A DNA stretch of 64,000 nucleotides from Amaranthus tricolor (GCF_026212465.1 NC_080055.1:20288569-20352568); one strand, 5' to 3'. Counted from the first letter of the stretch, positions 24,929-38,129 are shown. Notes: generated from the letters alone by a model not told the origin. Program-made: numbers and translations.

Positions 24929-25280
24929 AGCAATTGCTTCACCAAACTCAAATCAAAGACAAATTCACAATCCTACAAATCAGGAACCATATGAAATCAA
25001 AAAAAATGAACTACCAAAAATACCAAAGATCAGATTGCATCAGAAATTGGCTTGGGATTATTTTACTTAAGTATATAATTGCCATTTCCTTATTTATAAG
25101 CACTCATAAATTGAGACACATCCATACAACTTTTTTAAAAACCACCATCAAGTGGTAGCTTTAGGAAATTAGTTTGGGCCATGAACACACCAAGGGGATG
25201 CAAATGAACAGAAATGGAACTCATAAGGTCAAATGATAGCACTATTATAGTTTTTACAGTTACAAACTTCTACAACCAGT

Positions 25281-25975
25281 GTTTTGAAAAGCGCCCCTCA
25301 GCGTGAGGCGCTAAGAGGCTACCACTCAGACGCCTCCTTGAGTCTAGGTGTTGTGGCATACATGAGGCTCTTCAAAGGTACACCTTTTTTGCACCTCGCA
25401 CGCCTCGTGTATACCAGATATGATTTTTTATAAAAAAATGCCTTTGCTAATTATTACTGAAATAACTCTCAATTTTTAGTTGTTTATTGAATGAAAAGCA
25501 TAGAATATGCCCTGTTTCTTGCCCTAAAGGTTAAAGCAAAAATATGAAGTGAGAAACAAAAGAACAAAACTAACATTAAAGTGCCACCATCTTCACTAGT
25601 CAACGTATGATTCCAAATTAGATTTTAAGTGTGTCGTAAAACATTTCAAGCATCAAGAACCACGGTTTGCTTTCTTTACTTTGTCTTTGTTTTAGTTTTT
25701 ATTTCTTTTGTTAATTCAAGACTGTTATTGACTTATCGAGTTATTATATGATTTTTTATGTTATAATAGTGTTTAGCTTACTTATATGTTATTATTATAT
25801 TATAAATTTCATGTTGTTTAAAACTTTTAAGTATTAAATATGTTTAAAAATTGATTCCGGAGCTTTTTAGCAAAATGTGCACCTCGCATAAAAAAAGTTC
25901 GCACCATCATTAAGCGCCTTGCGCCTCAAAAAAATTGACATTTTTCGCCTTGGTACACCTCACATCTCTTAAAAC
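25281..25975. mobile_element. TIR element with GC-rich subterminal blocks (695 bp)
   Basis: It begins GTTTTGAAAAGCGCCCCTC with an inverted 'gcgtgaggcgct' block and ends, inverted, GTTTTAAGAGATGTGAGGTG; related 'cacctcgca' and 'gcgcctcaaa' blocks lie inside each end. The core is AT-rich and non-coding. This is upstream of MED18. No matching target duplication was found, so the class is open. Confidence 0.55.
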
Positions 25976-27350
25976 AAAGTTTCCAACAGTAAAACAAAAA
26001 CATTTAAGCAAAATATACTTGCTCTTAATGGGATCTCATATTTTGGAATCAATTCATGATACTAACTTAACTAATATTCAAAATTTCACTCCTTCAATGT
26101 CAATGGTAAAAATTTGTTAACAAGAACCATCACAACGAGTAATTAACAACCAAGTTTACTACAATTTGCTCTAAAGAGTAATCAACAACATCGATAACCC
26201 CCGACATATTCAACAATGACCACAAACACTAATTAAAAACCAGAACCACCACTAGCTCAAATCCCACCAACAATGAGAAATTCAGAATAATATCAACCAC
26301 CAACAAAACCATTTCTGTTCTACTCCTACATAATTTTGGAGCATTATAATCAAGTAACAATTGATCTACTTGTATAAAATTGCAATAGCTCAATAGATAG
26401 GAAAATATTCGAAAAATTATCTTGTATAAGAAATGTTTTTCGAAAATAACATTTCAAGAAACTTTTCATGTGTCTTGTAACAAATTTGTTTCAGAGAATA
26501 CTACCTTGCAATTAATTTTAGACAATTAACTCCACTATTAACGGTCTTGGTTGGAGCAAGTAGCGTCTTTCCAAACGAGGTCCTGCGATCAAATCTCACC
26601 TAGCCCTCCCTTTCATCAGCCTACCCAATAATCAAAAAAAAAACTTCCAAAGGGTAGTCATGTGACATTTGAAGGAATGAACCCTAATCAACTCAAAGTC
26701 TCTAGCATCACAAATGGTGGGAGAAGAATTTTTTCAAAAATTATGACTAAGACATGCAAGTCAATTGTAAAAACTTCAAAGTTATTGTTGTCATCTTAAG
26801 ATTTATTAAATAAAAAAAAATCGAAGAAAAAAAAGGATAAATTTTTGAAAAACGCTTCTTATCAAAGGGAATTTTGTGAAAATTTCCAATACAATATGTT
26901 GAGTCCTTCAATTATAACTACCGAAAATGTTGAGTCCTTCAACTATAACTAACACAAACATGCTTAGAAATACCAGCAGAAATTTGTGAGTTTGGGCATG
27001 GTGGTATCCGTTAACCACTGGGCAACGAGTATCCTCACTAATGCCAAGTTTAGAGATAAACAGTACAGAATAAAAAGCAGGTAAGTTTATCCTTCCAGTA
27101 AAATCTCAATTGAAAAATCGAATACACCATATGTGAGAGAAATTAATCCAGAAAAATACAATCAAAATTTTAGTAAAAGAACTCACTGATGTCCAGAACC
27201 ACGATTTGGCAGTAGAGAATAAGTATAACTTCAATACTATTGTAGAAGATGGATAATTGGTGGTAGAGCTTGCTGAATGCTGATGAAGTATCAATGGCGG
27301 TACAGGTTTGAGGTTTCAAGGAGATGAACAGAAACCACCGAGGGAAAATC
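25976..27350. other. Gene-free stretch upstream of MED18
   Basis: AT-rich DNA with no recognisable coding exon, RNA gene or element ends. A short GC-richer piece near 26570-26640 could be an old repeat. Confidence 0.45.
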
Positions 27351-27790
27351 TTAGGCCATCCTTACTCATGACCTAAAAAAAAGTCATGTTACTATTTCCC
27401 AATTTTTTTCTCTCCTAAAATTTCATTTTTCAACTTAATTTTATTAACAATGACCTCAGCTTATCATTCTCTCTTTCTTACTTTTTTCTATCCCACCATA
27501 ATTTCTCTCCCTTAATTTATCTAACATTTATCTTTATTTTTTTATAATAATATTTTCATGTACAAAGCTAATATAATTTTTTATTTGATTAAAATGGATC
27601 TACTATTTTATAATTAAAAAAATTATTCTTTTAATAAAAATAATATTTTTTAATAAATAAAAATATAAATATAATTTTTAATAAATATTTTTTAATATTT
27701 AAGAAAAATTCGTTAACTTCAAATAAATATTACAATGCACGTACATAAAAAAAATACACAAATTAAAAAACTAAAATTTTAAATGATACA

Positions 27791-29123
27791 TTAATTGCGG
27801 TTCTCTCCAAACTTTTGCCAGATATTTTCAACCAAGTCATTTTTTAAGGATAAATGTGTTTGTCGATCTTCAACATCATCCTTATTTGCCAAGTATCGAT
27901 TGATATCAACAATTCTATCTGTGTAATACTCAAAGTCATCATTTAATCCACTTGTACCTTCTGATTGACCTTTTGGGCGATCTCCCATGAACTCTCTACC
28001 ATCAGCATAGTGTGTATATGTATCTCTTTTATCTTCCACTATCATATTATGCATAATTATACAAGAAGTAATTATATCAGAGAGTCGTTCTTCATCCCAA
28101 GCAAGTGAGGGTTTTTTAATTATTGCAAATCGAGCTTGCAACACCCCAAATGCTCGCTCCACATCCTTTCTTGTTGCTTCTTGATGTTAGGCAAATAACC
28201 TTGCTTTTGCTGTTTGCCGTTCAGTAATAGACTGAATAAAAGTAGCCCATTTAGGATAAATGTCATCAGTGAGATAGTAAGCCATGCCGTATTGATTTCC
28301 ATTCACTGTGAAATTGACAGGTGGTGCCCTTCCTTCAAACAAATCAATTAAAAGAGGTAATCGATATAGCACGTTGAGATCATTATATGAACCTGGCATC
28401 CCAAAAAAGGCATGTCATATCCATAGGTCATGATCAGCGACAGCTTCAAGAATTAATGTTGCAACACCAGCTCGCCCTTGATATTGCCCTTTCCATGCTG
28501 CTGGGCATTCTTCCACTCCCAATGCATGCAATCAACACTACCAATCATGCCAGGGAATCCTCGTTCTTCACTAAAGGCTAATAATCTCGTCAAATCTTGT
28601 GGTGTTGGTTTTCTCAAATAATGTTGCCCAAATTGGTTGATTATTCCCTTTGTGAAATGAGTGAGTGCTTTTCGTGCTGTGCTTTCGCTAATTCGGAGGT
28701 ACTCATCAACTTGATCAGCAGTCATCCCGTATGCTAGCATACGAAGAGCTGCAGTACACTTTTGTAAAGCACTTAGACCTTTTCTACCAGTTGCATCAAT
28801 GTTGATGGTGAACCATGGATCGTTGTTGGAGACAGCTTCCATTATCCGTAAAAATACATGTTTCCTCATCCTAAACCTACGTCGAAACAATCGAGAAGAA
28901 TATGTAGGATTTTCAGCAAAATAATCATAAAATAGTTGGGAATGACCTTTTGAATGGTCTCTTTGAATTCGACATTTTTTTTTGTTCTCACCCTTGGTTG
29001 TAGTGTTGAAACAATGGGAGGAATTGCGTATTGAAAGGCATAATCAATCATATTATGTATTAGTTCATTCTCCTCGTAAGAACTTGAAGTGGATGAGGCA
29101 AAATTGGACTTAGAAAAGCTCAT
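27791..29123 (-). pseudogene. PIF/Harbinger DDE transposase (broken)
   Basis: The nuclease that would cut and rejoin transposon ends. Conserved blocks in order: an N-terminal segment from MSFSKSNFASS (29123), the FRRRFRMRKHVFLRI block with ISESTARKALTHF, the first catalytic Asp in IGSVDCMHWEWKN, the second Asp region in GMPGSYNDLNVL, DDIYPKWATFIQSI, and the catalytic Glu in ERAFGVLQARFAII. The frame changes twice (near 28930-28970, and after EWKN near 28520, where one base is missing). It also has a TGA where Trp is expected (near 28415) and a TAA at 28187-28189. All three acidic blocks are still recognisable, so decay is moderate. The length matches the family (about 400 codons). Confidence 0.9.
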
Positions 29124-29172
29124 TTTGAAGTTAAACATCCAATTGAATTCGGATGTGCATATATATAATATT

Positions 29173-29349
29173 ATGCATGCCAAAAGGTGATGGAAAGGAA
29201 AAGACTAATGCATGCCAAAAAGGTGATGGAAATAAGAAGACTAATGCATGCCAAAAAGGTGATGGAAATGAGAAAACTAATGCATGCCAAAAGGTGATGG
29301 AAAGGAAAAGACTAATGCATGCTAAAAGGTGATAGAAATGAGAAGACTA
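29173..29349. repeat. Minisatellite of five 35-36 bp units inside the Harbinger element
   Basis: Five head-to-tail copies of a unit starting TGCATGCCAAAAAGGTGATG, differing at few positions, lie between the two transposon genes, just upstream of the transposase start. Confidence 0.9.
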
Positions 29350-29362
29350 TTGCATGAAAACC

Positions 29363-29492
29363 TTACATAATTAAAACATCATATTTAAACATTACATAAT
29401 TAAAACATCATTTTTAAACATTACACAATTAAACCATCATTAAAAACAATACATAATTAAAACATAATTAAGACATTACATAATTAAAATAT
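29363..29492. repeat. Short AT-rich tandem array inside the Harbinger element
   Basis: Four to five imperfect copies of a unit containing ACATTACATAATTAAAACAT lie between the minisatellite and the 3' end of ORF1. Confidence 0.8.
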
Positions 29493-30514
29493 CTACTGAC
29501 TATTGTAATTCTGAAGGTATTGTCCAAGTTGAACCATCATATCAGCTTCCCATGCCTGAAGAGTCTCCTTTTTGCTTAATGATTCATAGATCTCCCAATT
29601 CATTCGATATTCTTCCAGTTGAAGTTGTTTTTGTTTTCGGGCTTCTTTTTGTTTTTGAAGTTCTGTCTTCTCTTTCATTATTTCTGAATTAAGTCGAAGA
29701 CTCTCTCCAAATGCACTTAAAGCTTGAATTGATTGATCTGCAACCATCTTCCCCGTCACGCGAGCCTTAGCCTTCTTCACACCCTCGGGGCGCGTGGATG
29801 ATCCTCCTTGAGGTTCACTTGTTGGAGTTTCAGAATCTTCTTCCGTCCTTGATCTTTTCCCACTACTTTTACTACTAACATCACCAGTTGGTTGTTGATC
29901 CAATTGTTTTTTTTGATTAGTTTTTACCACTTGCTTCCACTTGTTATACTTTCTTAAAATTTTCCATTGCTCAATCAAGTTAAAGTTACCGTGTTTTCTT
30001 TGATGGATTAAATGCGCTTCTTTAAGCACATCTTCGTCTGTCGTGCCACTCTTCGTCCTCCTAAAAGCCTCATCATAACTTCCAAACCATTTCAAATATG
30101 CTGGAGCAACTCTACCCCAACGACATTTAAGCATGTCGGCGGTTCTTCGTGGGATCAGATGGGGTCGTTCCATCCTCGCTGCTTCATAAGCTTCCTTAAC
30201 TTTCTGCCACCCCACTCTTATCTTTTGGTTGGTGCTCACAATTAGATCTGTACTTGTGTTCATGACTGAACATATGAGAGCAATATCTTCAATCAAATTC
30301 TAACTTTTCTTTGAACGTATAGGGGTTTCATCATTATTATTAGGTAGCTGTTGAGATGGTTGAACCAATTGAGTGAAGCTCGGTGGTGAACCAAATTGTG
30401 AAAATAGATCTTGAAATGATGGTTGGGTGTAAAGACTAGCATCAACATGATGAACAGAATTTTCTCCATCTTCACCATATTGATCATCTTGATCATTTCC
30501 TTGATTTTCATCAA

Positions 30515-30547
<33 letters not shown>

Positions 30548-30647
30548 ACTCCATCTCATTTTCGTCTAAACTTTCACCCCTTATTGGAGTTGAATACATA
30601 TCAATATTAGAGTTGACATTGTGAGATTGATGATGGTGGTGAAACAT
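29493..30647 (-). pseudogene. PIF/Harbinger ORF1 (Myb/SANT-like protein) with one in-frame stop
   Basis: This is the accessory DNA-binding protein of PIF/Harbinger elements, which works with the transposase. The N-terminal part (30300-30647) is His- and acid-rich (a run of ten Asp about residues 35-44). A TAG at 30300-30302 then interrupts the frame, and the same frame goes on with NLIEDIALICSVMNTSTD, KIRVGWQKVKEAYEAA, the RRTADMLKCRWGRVAPAYLKWFGSYDEA trihelix-like region and a C-terminal Lys/Gln-rich coiled-coil-like segment to the stop at 29493. The interrupted position fits the Trp usually found at the start of the Myb/SANT-like domain, so one G-to-A change (TGG to TAG) explains it. Otherwise the 384-codon frame is intact. 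Confidence 0.85.
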
Positions 30648-31462
30648 AGTTTGAGAATTTTGGGTATTTTGAGGAACATAATAAGATGAATTTGGGATAT
30701 TTTCAGGAATATAGTAAGAAGAATTTGGAGTATTTTGAGAAAATGGAGGATTGAACGGAGGATTTTGATACTAAATTTGAGAACTTTGATTGTAAGAAGA
30801 TTTTTTCCTTGGTTTTTTTTTTTCATGGATTTCTTTCATAATTTGGGTTATTTGAATCCATATTTTTTTTGGGATTTTTGAAATGATTACTTTGGTATTT
30901 TTTAACCAAAAAAATACCGAAAATATGAACAAAATATGTCAAAAAAATTATGTCAAAAAAAATTATGTCAAAAAATATCAATACGGGTCTCATTTTATAG
31001 ATCTCGAAAAAATATGACCGTTGGTATAATTTTTTTTTAATTATTTTAATACGAAAATAGCTGTTAAAGGGAAAAACGACTATTTTTTCAAAGCCAATCA
31101 GAAGCGGCCAAGTGGACTGCAACTGTGCACGCGTGTCAGAGGGTGATGTAGTAAATTTTCGCTGCCCAATCACAGCACGACACGTGGCGCAAAATTTTGA
31201 AAAAAAATGGGGTGACCGTTCAAAAGAACGAGCACCCTATAACATTTTCACCCAATCTTTTCCATAACCAACCTAAAAATAGATCACCATTGCTATCATT
31301 TTTCTTATTGTTTAGTCATGTGACCCAATATTAGGTCACCAATAATAGTGCCCTTAATAGTGAAATAGTTGACCCTAGAGTTCAATTTTTAGTAAACTTG
31401 AGCATATTTTTATCAAAAATTCAAAGTAAATAAGATATTTTATATCAAGTAAAATGATATTT

Positions 31463-32590
<1,128 letters not shown>

Positions 32591-32595
32591 GAAGC

Positions 32596-33033
32596 GTGGA
32601 TGATAGAAAAAGTACAAGCGGGTACGTATTTCAGCTTGGAAACAAGGATGTCTCATGGTCATCAAAAAAACAGGCGACAGTAGCTTTATCATCAGCAGAA
32701 GCAGAGTACATTGCAGCAACAAGTGCAGCACGTGAAGCAGTTTGGCTCAGAAGGATATTAATCAATCTACAACATAAGCAAGAGACACCAACTACAATGT
32801 TCTGCGACAACATGTCAACAATAGCAATGACGAAGAATCCAGTGTTTCATAGTAGATCAAAACACATCGAGATACGACATCACTGCATTCGTGAGTTAGA
32901 AGACAAGAAAGAGATCGAACTACAATTCTGCAAGACGGGGGAGCAGCTCGCAGACATTTTCACAAAATCCATATCAACTGATAAATTTATCGAGTTCAGA
33001 AGAAAACTTAGAATTCAAGATTTTTCAGATTAG
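32596..33033 (+). pseudogene. 3' end of a copia polyprotein (RNase H), 5'-truncated
   Basis: A 145-codon open piece with the copia RNase H blocks DDRKSTSGYVFQLG, SWSSKKQATVALSSAEAEY, the FCDNMSTIAMTKNP segment and QLADIFTKSIS, ending in TAG. A purine-rich tract (GGGGAG) and an LTR-like TGTTAAAATAATC follow directly, as at a copia 3' end. Everything upstream (gag, protease, integrase, RT) is missing; the break is near 32590. Confidence 0.9.
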
Positions 33034-33038
33034 GGGAG

Positions 33039-33240
33039 TGTTAAAATAATCTAGAAAAATCTAGGATTTTAATTAATTATAAAAATATCTAAACTAAAGA
33101 ATTAAAAACTAAAAATATCTAAGATAATATAATAGAAGATCCTAGAAAAGTAATTAAAAAAATAAAAATATCTAAGATATTTTAGTAAACTTGCACTATA
33201 AATAGAGTTGTTTCAAAATCATTAGATATCTAGAATGATG
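33039..33240 (+). repeat. LTR (start defined, end uncertain) of the truncated copia element
   Basis: It begins TGTTAAAATAATCTAG right after the purine tract that follows the RNase H stop. It contains 'aaaatatctaa' repeats and a TATAAATAG box near 33197. The 3' end was not identified. Confidence 0.6.
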
Positions 33241-34039
33241 GATAGAGGCAAGAAAACGCAACAAAAATAGTGGTTCACAAGATAATGTGAAAGTCGAAAC
33301 TCAAGAAAAAAAAAGGGAAACACTCAAATAAGTGAAATAGTAAAAGAGCTACCTGAAGACAACAATGGTGAAGTCATTATGATCATTTCAGGTATGAATA
33401 GTAAAAAAGATCAGAGGAAGTTAAATCCCTATTAATGGCAGAAATAACAAGAAAACGGGAGCAAAAAAGTGTCGAATAGGGAGGGAGAGAGACACTTAAA
33501 CCCTGTCCTCAGCCTACCTTTAACATTATTAAAGAAAAAAACTCAAAATCACCATTAATGGAGGACTAGACGAAAGAGAGGGAAAATGAAATGGAGCAGA
33601 TGGAGCGCCGCATGATAGGGAAGGAGGTACTTGGTCAAACGAGTCTTTCATTCCTTCTAACCCTAAACCCGTTAAAGACTACCATATCCCTAAAATTCCC
33701 TTCCCATTAAAACCGCTAGTAGAAAAAGTCTCTCATGCAATTTGTATTTGTATCTTCTATCCAAATATAACATATAAATAAGATAATTGTATCTTTCATT
33801 CTAATAAAAGATACAAATAAATTTTATTTGTTTATTTTAATCAAACAAAAAATACAAATACAGTATTATTTGTATTGTTTGTCATTGACAAACAAAACAA
33901 ATAAGTATTATTTATATCGCTTGTCAAAACAAACGATACAAATAAATGTTATTTGTATTTTTTGTCTTACAAACGAAACAAATAATGTGCCACCCAGTCT
34001 TACTTTTATTTGAGTATTTTGAAAACAGACGCACGACAC
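33241..34039. other. Gene-free stretch
   Basis: Contains 'acaaataatatttgtat'-like short repeats at about 33740-33990, but no recognisable coding segment. Confidence 0.45.
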
Positions 34040-34041
34040 TA

Positions 34042-34850
34042 GAGCATCTATTTTGGTGACTTATTGAGAGATTATATGACCAAATTAAGTAAAAACCCAA
34101 TTAATGGTGACCTAATATTAGGTGGGTTGGGAAAAAGGTTGGCCAAATGGGTCAACATGTGACCCGTTCATGTAAACAGTTACTCCTTTTTTTAAAAAAG
34201 AAAATTGCCACGTGTCGCTCTTTGATTGGCTGTGGAAAAATGGCACCCTGCTGCTTCCTGACACACCACCTGCCCACATGCCACTTGGCGCTTTCTGATT
34301 GGCTGCCAAAAATAGCTGTTTTTTAATTAACGGTTATTTTCGTATTTAATACCAACGGTTATATGTTTTCGAGATCTATAAAATGAGACCCATATTGATA
34401 TTTTTTGACATAATAAATTTACATATTTTCTTCTTATTTTCCTCATTTTTTTTGTTAAACCAAAATAATCATTTCAAAAATCCCAAAAAAATATATGGAT
34501 TCAAATAATTTGAGTAATCTTTATTTGAAGTTAACGAATTTTTCTTAATTATTATTAATTTTTACATTTATATTCATTAAAAAATATTAGTTTTATTAAA
34601 AGAATAATTTTTTTAATTAATAAAAAGTAAATCTATTTTAATCAAATAAAAAGTTATATTAACTTTGTACATGAAAATATTATTATAAAAAAATAAAGAT
34701 AAATGTTAGATAAATTAAGAGAGATAAATTATAATGGGTTAGAAAAAAAGTAAAAAAAGAGAATGATAGCTTTTAAAAAAAGTTATAAGAGAGGAATGTG
34801 AAATAGTAAAATATATATATATATATATTTTTTCATGAGTAAGGATGCTC
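34042..34850 (+). mobile_element. Internally deleted Harbinger derivative (809 bp MITE)
   Basis: Ends are GAGCATCTATTTTGGTGAC and, inverted, GAGCATCCTTACTCATGA, flanked by TA on both sides. Read on +, it matches the reverse complement of the element at 27354-31353: the 'cctaatattaggt' end, the 'gagatctataaaatgaga' block, the 'atatggattcaaataa' block, then a jump to 'tttgaagttaacgaattttt' and the other end. The jump removes everything between about 27735 and 30843 of the large element, that is, both genes. It has no coding capacity and would depend on transposase supplied in trans. Confidence 0.85.
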
Positions 34851-34869
34851 TAAAAATTCCATTTCACTG

Positions 34870-35421
34870 TTCTTTGTGCTGCTACGTTACTACTACGCAC
34901 CCTCTCCACTTCTCCCCTCTGATTTTCATCTAAAGTTAAGGTTTTCTTTATGTTTCAATCTTCCAAGTTCTCTATGGTTGAATCTCAAAAATTTCTGGAT
35001 TTTGGGTAAGTTTTCGTCTTCTTCCTCTCTTGGTTTTAGTTGAAAATCAGGATTTTGTTAGGAAATTTTTCTCAATCGTTGTTTGTTAAAATGGCTCATT
35101 CTAAACAATGTTCCAAGTCTTTTGCGAATTGTGTGATAAGAGTTTGAATCGCCATTCTTTAAAATGAAAGTTTTTGTCTGATTTATTTTTTGTCTGATTT
35201 TTGTGTGATTATGTGTTAATCAACCGACTGAATTTTGTTCTCTTTGTATTCTCATTTTTGTTTAAACCATAATCTTTGTTTTTGGGGTATTCTTTCATAG
35301 GAGGTGGTGATTACAGTGGTTTATGGGGTAGCCAAAGATTGAGGATTGGAGTGTAAGAGGAGCAGGAAGCTGCAAATGGGATCCCAAGTTTTGACTCTTC
35401 GACACCAATCTCTAATGCATT
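34870..35421 (+). pseudogene. Possible 5' end of an unidentified gene
   Basis: A pyrimidine-rich leader-like stretch (34870-35005) ends at a GT donor. A good acceptor ('tctttcatag', 35301) starts a second exon, where an ATG at 35376 opens MGSQVLTLRHQSLMH and runs into another GT donor at 35422. No following exon was found, and downstream DNA is transposon-derived. This may be a truncated gene, or a gene whose later exons I could not see. Confidence 0.25.
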
Positions 35422-35832
35422 GTAAATTCATTTTCCTTATATTCTGTCTTGTTTTAGTTGTATTCTTAACTGTGTGTATGTGTGTGTGTGTTGAGCAAAT
35501 CCTAGTTGTTTTGGTTTGTTAAACTGTTCTTTACTTCATTTGCGCTTGAATTTTGTTTGTGCTGTTAGTACAACTCAATTCTAGTTGGGAAACTTGAGGT
35601 ACTTCTGTATATAGTACACATTAGTGGCACATAATTTCTTTTGCATTATTCTTTAATTGGTTGCGTGCTGTGTCTTTTGATCACTGATAAGTTTATTAAA
35701 TATTAGTTATGGTTGCCGAAAATATCGGATTTATTTGGATATGGTGGCCTGCATATAAGTCTAGGTTATGTAATTAAGGGTTCGACTAATTTTTAAGGAG
35801 ATAAAGATAATGCACTGTAGGTTAACTACATG

Positions 35833-35990
35833 TAATGATCAAAAGATGTCTAAATATTTGCACAAAGGGCTTTCATTTATCACAACAGATCAATTTCTTA
35901 TTCGTTAGTATATGGATCATGGCACTTTGGATGATGTCATTAAACAAGTCAAGACAATCCTTGAATCCTACCTTGCAGATGTTTGCAAAG
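35833..35990 (+). pseudogene. MAPKK (MKK6-like) exon fragment
   Basis: The stretch ending at the donor AAAG/gtatc (35990) reads [20 protein letters not shown] then YLADVCK, which matches the plant MKK6 kinase region normally seen as YMDxGSLADVIRQVKTIL. Just upstream, in a shifted frame, [14 protein letters not shown] fits the preceding kinase segment. Two bases are missing before the YMD block, so the frame is broken. No other kinase exons were recognised nearby, so this is an isolated fragment, perhaps left by a duplication or carried by an element. Confidence 0.65.
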
Positions 35991-36013
35991 GTATCATTTT
36001 TGTGCTTCCGTGT

Positions 36014-36368
36014 TGAATATTGGAATATTCTGATATAAGTAATTCTCCCTCGATTCTTAGAGTTAATTTAGTTATGTAATATTGCTTATATCTTTTTGTA
36101 ACCATATTTAGGTAGAATTAGTAGTATAAATAGGTAATATTCTTGCTTTTGTAAAAAACACAGAAAATAAATAACTCCATTGAAAACATCTACCATTGTT
36201 AATATTCTATTTAACATATTGGAATATTCTGATATAAGTATTTTTGGCATATATCTTTTGTAGTATATTAGAATAATTATCCCTTGATTCTAGCAATTAA
36301 TTTAGTTATGTAAATATTGCTCATATTTTTTTGTTAACAAATTGGAATATTAAGATACAAGTATCTTT

Positions 36369-36459
<91 letters not shown>

Positions 36460-36735
36460 TTTAAAGTATATTAAAATGTTCTCCTTTAATTCTACAAGTT
36501 AATTAAGTTATGTAAATATTGCTTATATTTTTGTGTGACCATATTTAGGTAGAATTAGTACTATAAAAAGGTAGTATTCTTACTTTTGTAAAACACATAG
36601 AAAACAATAACTCCATTGAAAGTATCTACCATTGTTCATTTTCTATTTAACATATTGAAATATGTTGATATAATTATTTTTGGCATATATCTTTTTTAGT
36701 ATATTAGAATAATTCTCTCTCCATTCTGGGAGTTA
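36014..36735 (+). repeat. Cluster of related LTR copies or fragments
   Basis: The segment at about 36014-36218 (TG..., 'taggtagaattagtagtataaatagg', ...taaca) recurs at about 36480-36650. A shorter piece between them (about 36218-36350) shares the 'attggaatattctgatataagta' start. The order suggests tandem or nested LTR fragments of one copia family, split by the TA microsatellite. Confidence 0.6.
36372..36457. repeat. (TA)n microsatellite, about 86 bp
   Basis: Uninterrupted TA run inside the LTR cluster. Confidence 0.97.
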
Positions 36736-37230
36736 TTGTGCTACAGACACTATGAAATTTGATTATAAAGATTAAGAAAAAACTAATTTTTCTATTAAAA
36801 GTCATATTCAGACTGGTAATGGGAAGCTTGTTAAAATTGACAGTGGAGGACAATTAAAGTCATTCCTAGTCTTGAACTTGAGAATGGTCTTATGGTCTCA
36901 AACTTATCTCATAAACTTCATTGGGCATGGTACTGAGATAGATGCATTATACTATGTCGAATTGTCATGATGTAACTCACCCACGTCATGCTATGCTTTT
37001 TCATGGGTCTCATGAACAGATACTTTAGATGTGACATCATCGTCTATGTCACCCCTCTTTAGGCTACCTACAACATTTACATCCTCCTTTAAAATTGTTG
37101 AATTTTTCCTTAGATGGTGAAACTTGTATTGTGGCCATGAGTCATAAACATTCCTATTCTCTTAGTACTTCACATACTAATGAACCATGTGCTATTCCAC
37201 CATTCAATCCTATGTTCTTCTTTGGCTTTC
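36736..37230 (+). pseudogene. Degenerate copia protease/integrase remnant
   Basis: Out-of-frame pieces resemble the copia protease to integrase junction: CATDTMKFDYKD, then SHIQTGNGKLVKIDSGGQ, then, after many stops, a weakly integrase-like segment. It follows the LTR cluster in the expected 5'-3' direction. It is heavily decayed. Confidence 0.45.
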
Positions 37231-37344
37231 TTTACCTTTAGTCTTTCTTAAATACGAACATCTAGGATAAAGATTTTGTGTTGGGTTACTACACGCTCTC
37301 TTGGGTTAACTTACTGTTTGGACAACTACCTTTATCTATCATTC

Positions 37345-37895
37345 TTGTCAATGAATTTGGGTTGTATTTACTCTTTTTCTAAAAGTCACCAGGTGACTTT
37401 TTTTTAACCATTTGTTAGCAAACAAAAGATCGTATGAGAGTGTAAAATTCAAAATGAACTCTCCTTTATTCCAAGTCCTATAGCCAAAACCTCCATGAGC
37501 GGTTTCATAGTCACTACGACACACACCTAAGTGCCCATTCAAACCACCTTCGATATAAGGCTTTTAATTCCTTGGTATATTTTGCACCATATTATTGAGA
37601 TCCTTCCAAAAATTCTTTTTAATTAATTCCACTATCTTCACTTTTGGTGCATTGGTACTTAAGACATTCAAATCTCTTTACCATATATATAATTAACGCT
37701 AATAATTGATCCTATCGTTCTTCCTGCATACCTCAACTACATCATTTGATGTTTGTTCATTCATAATAACACTAACTCCATTTCGATTACTTTTATGTTC
37801 TGAGCATCATAATTTATATTCATCCATTTCACCTACTATTATTTTGGCCCTATTTCTACCATTTTGTCTTTTGTAAACATAAAATGTCAATTTTT
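37345..37895 (-). pseudogene. RTE-type LINE endonuclease fragment
   Basis: On the minus strand, with several stops and frame changes, the order of an APE-type LINE endonuclease is clear: a CLQxTKW-like block at about 37880, DEYKLWCSEHKSNRNGVSVI, then, in the open piece 37348-37542, MNGHLGVCRSDYETAHGGFG, YRTWNKGEFILNF and the KKSHLVTFRKRVNTTQIH end. This enzyme nicks target DNA for LINE insertion. The reverse transcriptase that should follow is absent. Confidence 0.75.
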
Positions 37896-38129
37896 CTTAT
37901 TTTTATGATATCTATCAGCTCTAAAAATATACTTGTTGGCTGATTTAGTTGATCGACTTGTTTAACATATGGTAGTATTAATTATTGTATTAGTAAAATG
38001 TTACTGAAAATATTTAATAAACCTAATCGTAAGTTATAAGCTATTTTACTAAGATAAAATAAGTCAACAAGCTAAAAATCATATTAAAAATTAATATATT
38101 TTTTTCATTTTGAATCAATAGTCAATCTA

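Larger units (their letters stand above)
27354..31353 (-). mobile_element. Complete PIF/Harbinger transposon (4,000 bp)
   Basis: It is flanked by TTA on both sides (27351-27353 and 31354-31356), the PIF/Harbinger target. Imperfect TIRs: GGCCATCCTTACTCATGACC at the left and, inverted, GGGCACTATTATTGGTGACC at the right (about 15 of the first 22 positions match). Inside are the two genes typical of the superfamily, both on the minus strand: a Myb/SANT-like ORF1 (29493-30647) and the DDE nuclease (27791-29123). Both are broken, so this copy cannot act alone. A short deletion derivative is at 34042-34850. Confidence 0.9.

Noticed and set aside
29173..29349. Regular 35-36 bp repeats considered as a CRISPR array
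   Set aside because: Units are directly abutting with no unique spacers, in a plant transposon; this is a minisatellite.
30293..30559. Met-rich open frame overlapping Harbinger ORF1
   Set aside because: It is an out-of-frame reading of the Asp-run codons of ORF1.
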